Below, one piece after another: positions 8,023 to 16,228 of a stretch of 20,177 bases of DNA. Numbering within the stretch: position 1 is the stretch's first letter; the number at the start of each line of letters is the position of its first letter. The stretch covers positions 1 to 20,177 of the forward strand of contig CAZNUA010000050.1 in the NCBI GenBank assembly GCA_964576115.1, in the 5' to 3' direction. The position numbers and the translations under genes were made by a program. Origin of the DNA: CAYSYY01 sp964576115 [NCBI: uncultured Gemmatimonadota bacterium]. Its GTDB lineage: Bacteria; Blakebacterota; Blakebacteria; Blakebacterales. Under the pieces are notes generated by a model. It worked only from the letters and a program-made list of their open reading frames with translations, did no database searches and had not been told where the DNA came from.

Positions 8023-10338
8023 TCAGGGCCGGGGCGGCTCGGCCGGCGGGATCCGCCGCCAGGTGTCCCGCTGACGGTTCGGGTCGTGGACCGAGCAGGT
8101 TTCGGTCGGCTGGTTGGTCGCCAGGAAGATCTCGGTAAAACGGTCGGGGCAGGTAGGCAGGGCCAGCTTGAAATCGGGATCCTCGGTCGTAAAGGAAGTT
8201 GCACACAACTCCACCTCCACGATCCCCGGCGGTCTCAGCCAGTCGTCCTGGGGCAGGGCCCGTTCCGAATCGTTATAGAGATCCCTGATGAACCGCGCCC
8301 AGACCGGCATTGCCATGACCGCTCCCGAGGGATCGGGCAGGCCGGTACGGGCTCGGCCGCCGGGGATGCGCATCGAGATCCGATCGGGCAGGCCGATCCA
8401 CACTCCCGCCACAATGTGCGGGGTGTAACCGATGAACCAGGCATCGCTCCAGTCGTTGGTGGTACCCGTCTTGCCCGCCGCCGGGACGGTCACGCTGTAA
8501 AAACTGCGGGCCAGTCCGGCTGTGCCCCGCGGCGGTGTCAGCACCCCCTTCATCATATCCACCACCAGGTAGGCCAGTTCCGGTTCGATCACCTGCCGCA
8601 GGCGTACCTGGGGAGCTTCGATCTCGCGGCCGAAGCGGTCGCGCACGTAGCGCACCATGCGCGGTTCGGCCCGCATGCCCAGGTTGGCGAAGACGGTGAA
8701 AGCGCTGACCATCTCCAGCAGGGTCACCTCGCTGGATCCGATCGCCAGCGAAGGGTAGGGCCTCAACGGCGATTCGATCCCGAACATGCGGGCGTAATTG
8801 ACCAGGATCTCCGCACTCATCGAGCCCTTGCGGCCGAGCCCGCCCCCCATCACCAGGCGGGCTGCGACCAGGTTGATCGAGCGCATCAGGGCTTCACGCA
8901 GGGGCAGGGGTTCGGAGAAATCGCCGTAGTAATTCTCGGGGGTCCAGCGCGACCCGTCGGGCTGAGGGATCGTGATGGGCTGGTTCGGAACCCGGGTGGC
9001 CGGAGTGTAACCGTTATCCAGGGCCGCAGTGTAGAGGAACGGTTTGAAGGACGAGCCCGCCTGTCGGTGGGCCTGGGTGGCGTTGTTGAACTTCGTTGTC
9101 GCGAAATCGCGTCCCCCGATCAGGGCCAGGATATCCCCGTTCTTGGGATCCATGGCGATGAAAGCCCCCTGCAGGGTATAGCGGGTTCGGAAATCGGCTA
9201 CCCAGCTGGTGTCGGGTTCGATCCCTTCGGGGATCGCGGCCAGACTCTCGGCAATGGCGGGCCGGATGATCCATTCGTCGTACCCCGCCTGTTTCTCGTC
9301 GAGCATGCGGTACAGATGCTCCTCGGCCAGTTGCTGCAGGCCCAGGTCGAGCGTGGTGCCGATACTGGCTCCGTCCCGGTAGAGCAGGTCGGAGCCGTAT
9401 TTGCGCTCCATGTCCTGCCGGATCCATTCCACGAAGTACGGTGCGGCGGCCGCGTCCTCGGTCTGCTCGGCGAAAGCGAGGGGATTATCGAACAGGGTGT
9501 CGGCGGCAGCCTGTTCCAGGTAGCCGGCGTCGACCATGTACTGCAGGGCCCGGTTGCGCCGGCGATGAGCCGCCTCCCGGTTCTTGAAGTAGTAATAAGG
9601 TCCCTGCAGAATCCCGATCAGGTACGCGCTCTCCAGTAGATCGAGTTCGAGAACGTCCTTGTTGAAATAGTTCCGGGCTGCCTGCTGGATGCCGTAGGCC
9701 CCGTTGGCGAAATAGACCTCGTTCAGAAACATGGTCAGGATTTCGTCTTTGGAGTAGTTGCGTTCCAGGGCGATGGCGGTCAGCTGCTCGCGGATCTTGC
9801 GGGTGATGGTCTGTTTCAGGCCGATGTTCTCGAACAGATTGCGGGCCAGCTGCTGGGTGATTGTGCTGGCGCCAGAGACGATCCTCAGGTTGAGCACGTT
9901 CGAGACCATCGCAGCGGCGAAACGCTTGACATGGATTCCCCAGTGGTCGTAGAAATCGCGATCCTCGACCGCCAGCAGACACTCCTTGAGATGCCGCGGG
10001 ATTTTGTCGAGGGTGACCGGTTCGCGCTGCTGGGTGAAGAATTCCTGCAGGGTTTCGCCGTTGGTGTCGTAGACGCGGGTCACCAGGCGGTGCTCGATAC
10101 GGCTCAACTGGGTCGGGGTGGGCAGATCGCGGCTGAGCAGGTAGAGGGCGAAGCCGGTCACGATCCCCGCCACCAGGCTGGCGGCGATCACGATCAGGAT
10201 GAACTTCCGGCCCCAGACACGGGGCAGCCAGTCCTTCAGGTTGTCGTAGCGGATGAATTGCCAGAGAGCCGAGGCGGCCCGCCGGGGCCACTCCCGAGCC
10301 CGGCGGCGTCCGGTCTCTGCATCATCGCGTCGCGCCAT
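8023..10338 (-). CDS. Class A penicillin-binding protein (bifunctional glycosyltransferase/transpeptidase, PBP1A-like)
   Basis: This 771-residue inner-membrane enzyme polymerises and cross-links peptidoglycan. A basic cytoplasmic N-terminus and one TM (~44-68) precede a GT51 domain with catalytic Glu125 in A-V-E-D-R-D-F-Y and the motifs G-A-S-T-I-T-Q-Q-L-A-R-N (156-167) and R-K-I-R-E-Q (180-185). The transpeptidase has S-x-x-K (S429-K432 in G-S-S-F-K-P), S-I-N (487-489) and K-T-G-T (623-626). The C-terminus carries paired cysteines and no PASTA domain. A good GGAAG Shine-Dalgarno precedes ATG 10338. It converges on the oxidoreductase with the two stops abutting (TGATCA, 8020-8025), and diverges from tyrS. 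The catalytic motifs are intact, so it should be active. Confidence 0.96.
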   Translation of the reverse strand: MARRDDAETGRRRAREWPRRAASALWQFIRYDNLKDWLPRVWGRKFILIVIAASLVAGIVTGFALYLLSRDLPTPTQLSRIEHRLVTRVYDTNGETLQEFFTQQREPVTLDKIPRHLKECLLAVEDRDFYDHWGIHVKRFAAAMVSNVLNLRIVSGASTITQQLARNLFENIGLKQTITRKIREQLTAIALERNYSKDEILTMFLNEVYFANGAYGIQQAARNYFNKDVLELDLLESAYLIGILQGPYYYFKNREAAHRRRNRALQYMVDAGYLEQAAADTLFDNPLAFAEQTEDAAAAPYFVEWIRQDMERKYGSDLLYRDGASIGTTLDLGLQQLAEEHLYRMLDEKQAGYDEWIIRPAIAESLAAIPEGIEPDTSWVADFRTRYTLQGAFIAMDPKNGDILALIGGRDFATTKFNNATQAHRQAGSSFKPFLYTAALDNGYTPATRVPNQPITIPQPDGSRWTPENYYGDFSEPLPLREALMRSINLVAARLVMGGGLGRKGSMSAEILVNYARMFGIESPLRPYPSLAIGSSEVTLLEMVSAFTVFANLGMRAEPRMVRYVRDRFGREIEAPQVRLRQVIEPELAYLVVDMMKGVLTPPRGTAGLARSFYSVTVPAAGKTGTTNDWSDAWFIGYTPHIVAGVWIGLPDRISMRIPGGRARTGLPDPSGAVMAMPVWARFIRDLYNDSERALPQDDWLRPPGIVEVELCATSFTTEDPDFKLALPTCPDRFTEIFLATNQPTETCSVHDPNRQRDTWRRIPPAEPPRP

Positions 10339-10401
10339 GATCGCTTCCTTTGTCCGTATGCCCTGTCACCCGACATGATACCTGGCGTCGCGCCCGGCCT
10401 G

Positions 10402-10407
10402 TATAAT
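10402..10407 (+). promoter_or_regulatory. Consensus -10 box (TATAAT) for tyrS
   Basis: A perfect TATAAT lies 68 bp upstream of the tyrS ATG in the 137-bp divergent region shared with the PBP gene. No good -35 hexamer is visible 16-18 bp upstream, so an activator or a non-canonical -35 may be used. I see no convincing promoter for the minus-strand PBP gene here. Confidence 0.5.
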
Positions 10408-10475
10408 GCTCTTGACCGACGACGGTAGCAAAGGTTCCCTGAGGCCGTGTATCTGACCAGGTGGAGGTTGCCCGG

Positions 10476-11705
10476 ATGCCCTTCGCACCCGTTGATGAAC
10501 AGCTCCAGGTTCTGCTTCGCGGCTGCGATGCCGTGATCCGCGAGGATGAACTGCGCGCCAAACTAAACCGGTCGCGAAAGACCGATACACCGCTGATTAT
10601 CAAGGAAGGTTTCGATCCCACCGCCCCCGATCTGCACCTGGGGCACACCGTCTCGATCCGCAAGCTGCAGCAGTTTCAGGATCTCGGGCACACCGTGGTA
10701 TTTCTGATCGGCGATTTCACCGGGCTTATCGGGGATCCGTCGGGCCGCAACGAACAGCGCCGGCAGATGTCTCCCGAAGAGGTGCAGGCCAACGCCGAGA
10801 CCTACAAGGAACAGATCTTCACCATCCTCGATCCCGAGACCACCGTCATCGATTTCAACAGCCGCTGGTCCCTGCCGATGACCAGCCGCGAGATTCTCGA
10901 GCTGGCCAGCCGCTACACTGTGGCCCGGTTGCTGGAGAGGGACGATTTCAGCAAGCGCTACGAGGGGGGAGAGCCGATCAGCATGCTCGAGTTTCTCTAC
11001 CCCCTCTTTCAGGGCTACGACTCGGTGGCTCTCAAAGCCGATGCCGAGCTCGGGGGTACCGATCAGCTCTTCAACCTTCTGGTGGGCCGCGAAATCCAGC
11101 GCGAATACGGTCTCGAACCGCAGGTTGTCATGACCCTGCCCCTGCTGGTCGGTACCGACGGCACCGAGAAGATGAGCAAGAGTCTGGGGAACTACATCGG
11201 CATTTTCGAACCCCCCGAAGAGATGTATGGCAAGACCATGTCGATCCCCGATGATCTGATTCACTCCTGGTACGAGCTGCTGACCGACGTGCCGACGGCC
11301 GAGATCGAGGCGATCGATCGTCAGCTCGCCGAACGCAGTGTCAACCCGCGCGATCTCAAGGCTCGCCTGGCGCGTCATATCGTCACCCAGTATCACGGTC
11401 CCGAGGCCGCCCGGCGGGCGGAGGAACACTTCCGGACCGTCATCGTCGAGAAAGACCTGCCCGACGGAATGCCCGAGGCGGTTGTGAGCGGTCCGGTCTG
11501 GATTGTCGAACTGCTCGAAACCCACGGCCTTGTCGAGAGCCGCGGTGAAGCCCGCCGATTGATCGACCAGGGGGCGGTTTCCCTGGACGGCGAGCGTATC
11601 AGCGATCAGATGTTCGAAGTCCCCGCCGATACCGGGCACGTCATCAAGGTCGGCAAGCGCCGCTTTCTCAGTATTCGGCCGGCGAGCGCTTCAGACGGGG
11701 AGTAA
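10476..11705 (+). CDS. tyrS: Tyrosyl-tRNA synthetase
   Basis: This 409-residue class I aminoacyl-tRNA synthetase charges tRNA-Tyr. The HIGH signature appears as H-L-G-H at 54-57, and K-M-S-K-S is at 232-236. G-D-F-T-G-L-I-G-D-P-S-G-R, a T-D-Q-L-F-N-L block and a C-terminal S4 RNA-binding domain (~340-400, with R-G-E-A-R-R-L-I-D-Q-G-A-V) complete the family architecture. The H-L-G-H form and the S4 tail match the TyrRS type that is widespread in bacteria. I place the start at ATG 10476 rather than GTG 10461, because that GTG is part of the Shine-Dalgarno (GTGGAGG, 8 nt before the ATG). It is monocistronic in appearance. Confidence 0.97.
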   Translation: MPFAPVDEQLQVLLRGCDAVIREDELRAKLNRSRKTDTPLIIKEGFDPTAPDLHLGHTVSIRKLQQFQDLGHTVVFLIGDFTGLIGDPSGRNEQRRQMSPEEVQANAETYKEQIFTILDPETTVIDFNSRWSLPMTSREILELASRYTVARLLERDDFSKRYEGGEPISMLEFLYPLFQGYDSVALKADAELGGTDQLFNLLVGREIQREYGLEPQVVMTLPLLVGTDGTEKMSKSLGNYIGIFEPPEEMYGKTMSIPDDLIHSWYELLTDVPTAEIEAIDRQLAERSVNPRDLKARLARHIVTQYHGPEAARRAEEHFRTVIVEKDLPDGMPEAVVSGPVWIVELLETHGLVESRGEARRLIDQGAVSLDGERISDQMFEVPADTGHVIKVGKRRFLSIRPASASDGE

Positions 11706-11909
11706 AGCCTCCTCTTTTCGAACCGGTCTGCACTCATCCGGATTTTTCCCTTTCGCAACCTGATCTGTTTTTCGCCAACCACCGGTTGCTCCGGGTCGTT
11801 GATATCCACAGAAGGAGTGACGCAACGTCTGACCGGTCGGACGCATCTTTGTGGAAAGGATCCACTCCCGATGGCACTCAACCGGACCGAGCCCGAGGGA
11901 TAAAAACCC
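11706..11909 (+). other. Intergenic region between tyrS and the lipoprotein array
   Basis: I see no convincing gene in these 204 bp. A weak CCGG...CCGG stem followed by TTTTT (around 11723-11747) might terminate tyrS. A 16-bp near-palindrome, GTCTGACC/GGTCGGAC (11827-11842, one T-G mismatch), lies ~70 bp before the first lipoprotein and could be an operator. No clear -35/-10 pair is visible. Confidence 0.35.
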
Positions 11910-13217
11910 ATGGCGGATCGCACGAAAGAAATCCGGTCTTTCGTCGCCTTCATGACCTTGCTGATCGGGATGGGGCTGCTGCTGGCCCTTTCGATAGGGT
12001 GCAGCTCTTCTTCTGCCACCGGTGGGGAGTGGCAGTACGAAGAGACGATCGAGGGCGATGTACGCACCATCCGCACCCTGTCTGGATCTGTCTGGGGCGG
12101 TGAGGTCCGGCTGGTCGAGGAAGCCTCGATCGGCGTTCTCGAAGGCGCCGATGAGCATATGTTCGGAGACATTCGCAGCCTCTGGCAGCACGAGGGCCGG
12201 CTCTTCGTACTCGACTCCGGAGTACCGGCTCTACGCGTCTACGATCTCGAAGGCTCATACATGCAGGATATCGGCGGATCGGGGAGCGGGCCGGGAGAGT
12301 ACCTGCGGCCGCGCAGTATCGCCGTCAGCCCGGTCGATGGCACGATCTACGTGCGCGACGGAAGTCAGGGACGCCTGAACCGATACACCTTTGCCGGCGA
12401 TCCGATCGATAATTGGCCGCTCCTGTCGGGCATGATGACCAGCACCCCCCTGGTCATGACCCCCGACGGCAGGGTGTTCACCACGACCATCCGGATCGAC
12501 TGGGACACCGGTCTCTTCAGCGGCGGGTACATGCAGGCCGGTCCCGAGGGTGCGATCGGGGATACGCTCTGGGAGCCGGAATACGACTTCGATGACTGGC
12601 AGGTGGAAGCCCGCAACGAAGAGGATAGTGTCCATATCGAGAATGTCCCCTTCGCCCCCTCCGTACTCTGGACCCTCTGTCCCGACGGGACCGTCGTCGG
12701 TGGCGTAAGCGAAGAGTACCGCTTCGATCTCTTCTATTCCGACGGACGGCACACGGTGGTGGAGAAAACCTGGGAGCGGGTGCCGGTTCTTGCTGACGAG
12801 GCCAGGTGGTACCGCGACCGCACCACGGCCGATCTGCGAACGACCCTGCCCGGCTGGGCCTGGAACGGGCCTGAAGTGCCCCGCCAAAAACCCGCCTTCG
12901 CCGATTTCATCCCCGACCGCAGCGGCCGTCTCTGGGTCCGCCGGCAGGGGCCGGGAGTGCACCTCGAAGAGGGCGATGATCACCCCCGGGATCGGGCCGA
13001 TTTCTACGCCCGGCCCGCCTGGCGGGAGACCTTTACCTTCGACGTTTTCGACCTCGAGGGTCGGTTCCTGGGTTCGGTGCCGATCCCTGATGGTTTTCAG
13101 TCTTCTCCCGAACCCTTTATCGTCGACGACCTGGTACTGGCGCTGGTGGAGGACGACGAAGGAGTACAGTACGTCAGGCGCTACCGTCTGGTTATTCCGT
13201 CCATACCGGAACGCTGA
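11910..13217 (+). CDS. Beta-propeller-like lipoprotein, paralog 1 of 4
   Basis: This 435-residue protein has a lipoprotein-type signal peptide. A hydrophobic core over ~15-30 precedes Cys31, although the lipobox S-I-G-C has Ser where Leu is usual. The mature part holds NHL/6-bladed-propeller-like blades: L-F-V-L-D-S-G-V-P-A-L-R-V-Y-D-L-E-G, then G-S-G-P-G-E-Y, then I-Y-V-R-D-G-S-Q-G-R-L-N-R-Y. Downstream come V-G-G-V-S-E-E-Y-R-F, G-W-A-W-N-G and S-G-R-L-W-V-R-R-Q-G-P-G. These blocks recur at the same order and spacing in the next three genes. Residues after Cys are not Asp, so outer-membrane sorting is likely if Lol rules apply. ATG 11910 has a GAGG-type Shine-Dalgarno. Ligand and function are unknown; a carbohydrate or protein-binding surface role is only a guess. 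Confidence 0.85.
   Translation: MADRTKEIRSFVAFMTLLIGMGLLLALSIGCSSSSATGGEWQYEETIEGDVRTIRTLSGSVWGGEVRLVEEASIGVLEGADEHMFGDIRSLWQHEGRLFVLDSGVPALRVYDLEGSYMQDIGGSGSGPGEYLRPRSIAVSPVDGTIYVRDGSQGRLNRYTFAGDPIDNWPLLSGMMTSTPLVMTPDGRVFTTTIRIDWDTGLFSGGYMQAGPEGAIGDTLWEPEYDFDDWQVEARNEEDSVHIENVPFAPSVLWTLCPDGTVVGGVSEEYRFDLFYSDGRHTVVEKTWERVPVLADEARWYRDRTTADLRTTLPGWAWNGPEVPRQKPAFADFIPDRSGRLWVRRQGPGVHLEEGDDHPRDRADFYARPAWRETFTFDVFDLEGRFLGSVPIPDGFQSSPEPFIVDDLVLALVEDDEGVQYVRRYRLVIPSIPER
12111..12133 (+). repeat. 23-nt element identical in all four paralogs, with internal inverted repeat
   Basis: The 23 bases encoding L-V-E-E-A-S-I-G are identical here and at 13460-13482, 14956-14978 and 16388-16410, including every third codon position, while flanking codons vary. 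The core TCGAGG-AAG-CCTCGA is a perfect 6-bp inverted repeat. It may reflect gene conversion, codon bias or constraint on the DNA or RNA itself. Confidence 0.8.
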
Positions 13218-13240
13218 TGGCTGGAAAGGATACAGGTACG

Positions 13241-14572
13241 ATGTCCATATCGCGTGAGTCTCGATTGCATGTCGCAGCATACTTGAACCCGTTCGGGTCT
13301 ATCGCTCCGGTAGTGATTGGTACAGGCCTGCTTGTTCTCGCGGCCTGTGCCGGGGGAGTCGGTGAACGTTCGGGTGATTGGGAATCCGAGATTGCCACCG
13401 AGGGCAATGTCACTACCGTCCGGACCATCAGCGGTTCGATCTGGGACGGCGAGGCCCGACTGGTCGAGGAAGCCTCGATCGGCGAAGCCGACGGTGACGA
13501 CAATTACCTGCTCGGCAATATCGGCAGTCTGTGCGCTCATGACGGGCGGATTTTTTTACTCGATCGCCAGGTTCCGGCCGTGCGGGTGTACGACTGGAAC
13601 GGTCGCTGGATCCGCAATATCGGCCGGGAGGGAAGCGGGCCCGGGGAACTGCGCATGCCCACCTGCGTGCGGGTCAACCCCGTCGACGGCCGCATTTTCG
13701 TGCGCGACGGCAGTGCCGGGCGCCTGAACGTCTACTCCTTCGAGGGTGAATCTCTCGACACCTGGCCGATTCGCTCCGGTTACATGACCTCACGGCAGCT
13801 CATTGTGACACCTGCGGGCCGGATCTGGTCCCCGACCTGGAAAGCGGTGGGAGGAGAGGAGACCATCCTCGATTATCGTGATGCCATGGCGGTTCTCACT
13901 CCCGAGGGCTTCGGCCCCGATACCCTGCTGGCACCGGTCTTCGAATTCGAAGAGTGGCGCATCGAGATCCGGGGCGAGAACCAGTTCATCAGCAATAACG
14001 TGCCCTTCGCACCCGCCTCGAACTGGGTTATGACTCCCCTGGGAACCATGGTCGGCGGAGTCTCCGACGAGTACCGGTTCGACATCTACCACCCCGACGG
14101 CCGGATCGTGCGGATCGAGAAAGAGTGGGAACGCATTCCGGTCACCGCCGACGAACGGTCCTGGCACCGGGCCCGGGCCACCGCCAACATGCGCGGTATG
14201 CAGGAGGGCTGGGCCTGGAACGGCCCCGACCTGCCGAATCACAAGCCGCCCTTCGAAGATTTTCTGACCGACGCCGACGGTCGCATCTGGGTCATCCGAC
14301 CCGGCCCGGGCGTTCTGGATCCCGACGCGCCAGCCCGGCCCGAGGACCGCCGGGAGTTCTGGAGCCACCCGCGCTGGCACGATTCATACTTCATCGATGT
14401 CTTCGACCACGAGGGCCGGTTCCTGGGTTCGCTCGATATCCCCGAGGGTTTTGAGACCTATCCCGAGCCGTACATTGCAGGGCAGACGGTGATTGCACTC
14501 ACGACCGACGCCGCGGGTGTGCCGCGCGTCAAGCGATACCGGCTCGTTCTTCCTGAAGAGGGAGGGGAATGA
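13241..14572 (+). CDS. Beta-propeller-like lipoprotein, paralog 2 of 4
   Basis: This is the second tandem copy. Starting at ATG 13241 (Shine-Dalgarno AAGGA at 13226-13230, 10 nt) gives 443 residues with a clean lipobox L-A-A-C and lipidated Cys36. An in-frame ATG at 13217 overlaps the previous stop by one base (TGATG) and would add eight residues; either start gives a working signal peptide. The mature chain repeats the family order: T-V-R-T-I-S-G-S-I-W-D-G-E-A-R-L-V-E-E-A-S-I-G near 60-85, I-F-L-L-D-R-Q-V-P-A-V-R-V-Y-D, G-R-E-G-S-G-P-G-E-L, I-F-V-R-D-G-S-A-G-R-L-N, G-G-V-S-D-E-Y-R-F-D-I-Y and G-R-I-W-V-I-R-P-G-P-G. The near-zero gap to paralog 1 shows that the two share a transcript. Confidence 0.85.
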   Translation: MSISRESRLHVAAYLNPFGSIAPVVIGTGLLVLAACAGGVGERSGDWESEIATEGNVTTVRTISGSIWDGEARLVEEASIGEADGDDNYLLGNIGSLCAHDGRIFLLDRQVPAVRVYDWNGRWIRNIGREGSGPGELRMPTCVRVNPVDGRIFVRDGSAGRLNVYSFEGESLDTWPIRSGYMTSRQLIVTPAGRIWSPTWKAVGGEETILDYRDAMAVLTPEGFGPDTLLAPVFEFEEWRIEIRGENQFISNNVPFAPASNWVMTPLGTMVGGVSDEYRFDIYHPDGRIVRIEKEWERIPVTADERSWHRARATANMRGMQEGWAWNGPDLPNHKPPFEDFLTDADGRIWVIRPGPGVLDPDAPARPEDRREFWSHPRWHDSYFIDVFDHEGRFLGSLDIPEGFETYPEPYIAGQTVIALTTDAAGVPRVKRYRLVLPEEGGE

Positions 14573-14736
14573 TCCGATTTCCCGCGTGTAGTCGGCCTCG
14601 TCATTGTGTCTTATCCTTACAGAACAATGAGAGATGCGATCCACATGTATCACAGTCACCGGGTTCATGACCACTGTTGCGGACCGGATCCGTGAACAAC
14701 CTCGGGCCGACACAGTGAAAGCACGGGGGGAAGCAC
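14573..14736 (+). other. Spacer between paralogs 2 and 3 with an imperfect hairpin
   Basis: The 164-bp gap has no gene. TCATTGT (14601-14607) and ACAATGA (14624-14630) form a 7-bp stem that extends by CTC/GAG after one bulged base, with a 16-nt loop and no T-run. It may attenuate or stabilise the array transcript, or be a weak terminator. Confidence 0.3.
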
Positions 14737-16059
14737 GTGAGTGAACAGACCGAAAGCAGGTTGAGATCCAACCGGACCGGGGTTCTGCTCTCAGGGGCTC
14801 TGCTCCTGATTGCCGCGGTGCTGGTTCTCTCGGCCTGCTCATCCGGTGGATCGACTGGTGACGTAACCGCTCGCTGGCAGTCTGAAACATCGACCGAGGG
14901 TGGCGTTACAATCGTACGCACTCTGGGCGGCTCGGTCTGGCAGGGCGAAGCCCGTCTGGTCGAGGAAGCCTCGATCGGTTCGACCGACGGGCCCGATGAA
15001 TATCTGCTCGGGCAGATTTCCGGCATGGCGGTCCACGGCGATCGGATCTATATCCTCGATTCCCAGATCCCGGTTGTGCGGGTCTATGATCTCGACGGGG
15101 TCCACCTCATGGATATCGGCCGCAGCGGCGGTGGGCCGGGTGAGTTCCGTGAGCCACGTAGTCTGGCCGTTGATCCGAACACCGGCCGGCTCTTCGTGCG
15201 CGACAGCCAGAATGCCCGGGTGAATATCTACTCCCCCGCGGGTGACCCCCTCGACCAGTGGGCGATCAGTTCCACCTTCAGTACGTCCCGTCCGCTGGTG
15301 GCGACCGTGGGTGGTGAACTGTACACGATGCAGCTTCTCAATCCCGGGAGCAGTCTCGACGACTGGCAGATGGGCATGTGCCGGCTGGGACCGCAGGGGA
15401 CAGAACTCGATACCATTCCCGCTCCGGTCTTCGATTTCGATTCCAGCCAGTGGCGGGTCATCGCCCGCACGGAGAACAACGAATCAGCCACGACCATCCC
15501 CTATGCCCCTGGCGCCATGTGGACCATGACAGCGGAGGGCGCCATGGTCGGCGGGGTCTCGGAGGAGTACCGTTTCGAAGTCCGCTGGCCCGACGGTCAC
15601 ACCACCCGCATCGAGAAAGTCTGGGGCGACCGGGTCCCGGTCCGCCGCGAGGAGGCCGCCTGGCTGCGCCGGCGGATTACCGAACAGTTCCAGGAGAACT
15701 TCCCCGGCTGGGCCTGGAGCAACCACCGGGATATCCCGGGTCATAAACCACCCTACTCTTCGCTGGTGGCCGATCTGAGCGGTCGGATCTGGGTCGGACG
15801 GCTCGGTCCCAGCGTCGAACTCGAGGACGGTGTTATACAGGCCGATGATTCGCGCGACTACTGGCGCTATCCCCGCTGGCGGAGCACGACCTTCTGGGAA
15901 GTCTTCACGGCCGAGGGCGAGTTCCTGGGACCGATCGCGGTGCCGGAGAACCTGCAGCTCGGCGATGCATCCTGGATTCATGAGGATACCGTCGTGGCCC
16001 GTTATACCGATGACGATGGCGTACCCTACGTGAAGCGCTACCGGATCGTCCTGCCCTGA
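14737..16059 (+). CDS. Beta-propeller-like lipoprotein, paralog 3 of 4
   Basis: This 440-residue third copy starts at GTG 14737 behind a GGGGGGAAG Shine-Dalgarno (14725-14733). The signal peptide is the best formed of the four: a polar n-region, a hydrophobic stretch at ~15-30 and lipobox L-S-A-C with Cys34, followed by a Ser/Gly-rich linker. Family blocks are I-Y-I-L-D-S-Q-I-P-V-V-R-V-Y-D-L-D-G, G-G-G-P-G-E-F, L-F-V-R-D-S-Q-N-A-R-V-N-I-Y, G-G-V-S-E-E-Y-R-F-E-V-R-W-P-D-G, G-W-A-W-S and S-G-R-I-W-V-G-R-L-G-P. It differs from its neighbours in having D-S-Q-N-A where paralogs 1 and 2 have D-G-S-x-G in the third block. The cargo or ligand is unknown. Confidence 0.85.
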   Translation: MSEQTESRLRSNRTGVLLSGALLLIAAVLVLSACSSGGSTGDVTARWQSETSTEGGVTIVRTLGGSVWQGEARLVEEASIGSTDGPDEYLLGQISGMAVHGDRIYILDSQIPVVRVYDLDGVHLMDIGRSGGGPGEFREPRSLAVDPNTGRLFVRDSQNARVNIYSPAGDPLDQWAISSTFSTSRPLVATVGGELYTMQLLNPGSSLDDWQMGMCRLGPQGTELDTIPAPVFDFDSSQWRVIARTENNESATTIPYAPGAMWTMTAEGAMVGGVSEEYRFEVRWPDGHTTRIEKVWGDRVPVRREEAAWLRRRITEQFQENFPGWAWSNHRDIPGHKPPYSSLVADLSGRIWVGRLGPSVELEDGVIQADDSRDYWRYPRWRSTTFWEVFTAEGEFLGPIAVPENLQLGDASWIHEDTVVARYTDDDGVPYVKRYRIVLP

Positions 16060-16132
16060 TCTGGTGTCGCGTGACAGGGCACCAGTGCCCGCGGATACGG
16101 TTTCAACCTTGGTCGCCCGGCGGTCATCCAAG

Positions 16133-16181
16133 GTACAGAGCTGTACTGTCGTCCCTGCCTCACCGGGAGGGAGGCCGGTGA
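16133..16181. promoter_or_regulatory. Two palindromes upstream of paralog 4
   Basis: GTACAG-AG-CTGTAC (16133-16146) is a perfect, operator-sized palindrome. TCACCGG (16160-16166) and CCGGTGA (16175-16181) form a second perfect repeat with an 8-nt loop. Both lie in the 169-bp gap before the fourth lipoprotein, which suggests that this copy has its own control. No matching pair stands upstream of the other copies. Confidence 0.4.
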
Positions 16182-16228
16182 CCGGGCGGTACTGTTCCGG
16201 GTGCGGTATTGTCGGAAGGGTGCAATCG

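Noticed and set aside
8086-9639. 517-codon plus-strand open frame opposite the PBP gene
   Set aside because: All catalytic motifs of the PBP are on the minus strand; the plus-strand translation is Gly/Arg/His-rich without domains.
11871-11886. TGGCACTCAACCGGAC as a second sigma-54 promoter ahead of the lipoprotein array
   Set aside because: The -24 part fits, but the -12 element has CGG instead of TTGC.
16064-16228. N-terminal extension of lipoprotein paralog 4
   Set aside because: The extension would bury the signal peptide; ATG 16229 has a well-spaced Shine-Dalgarno and starts directly with the signal peptide.
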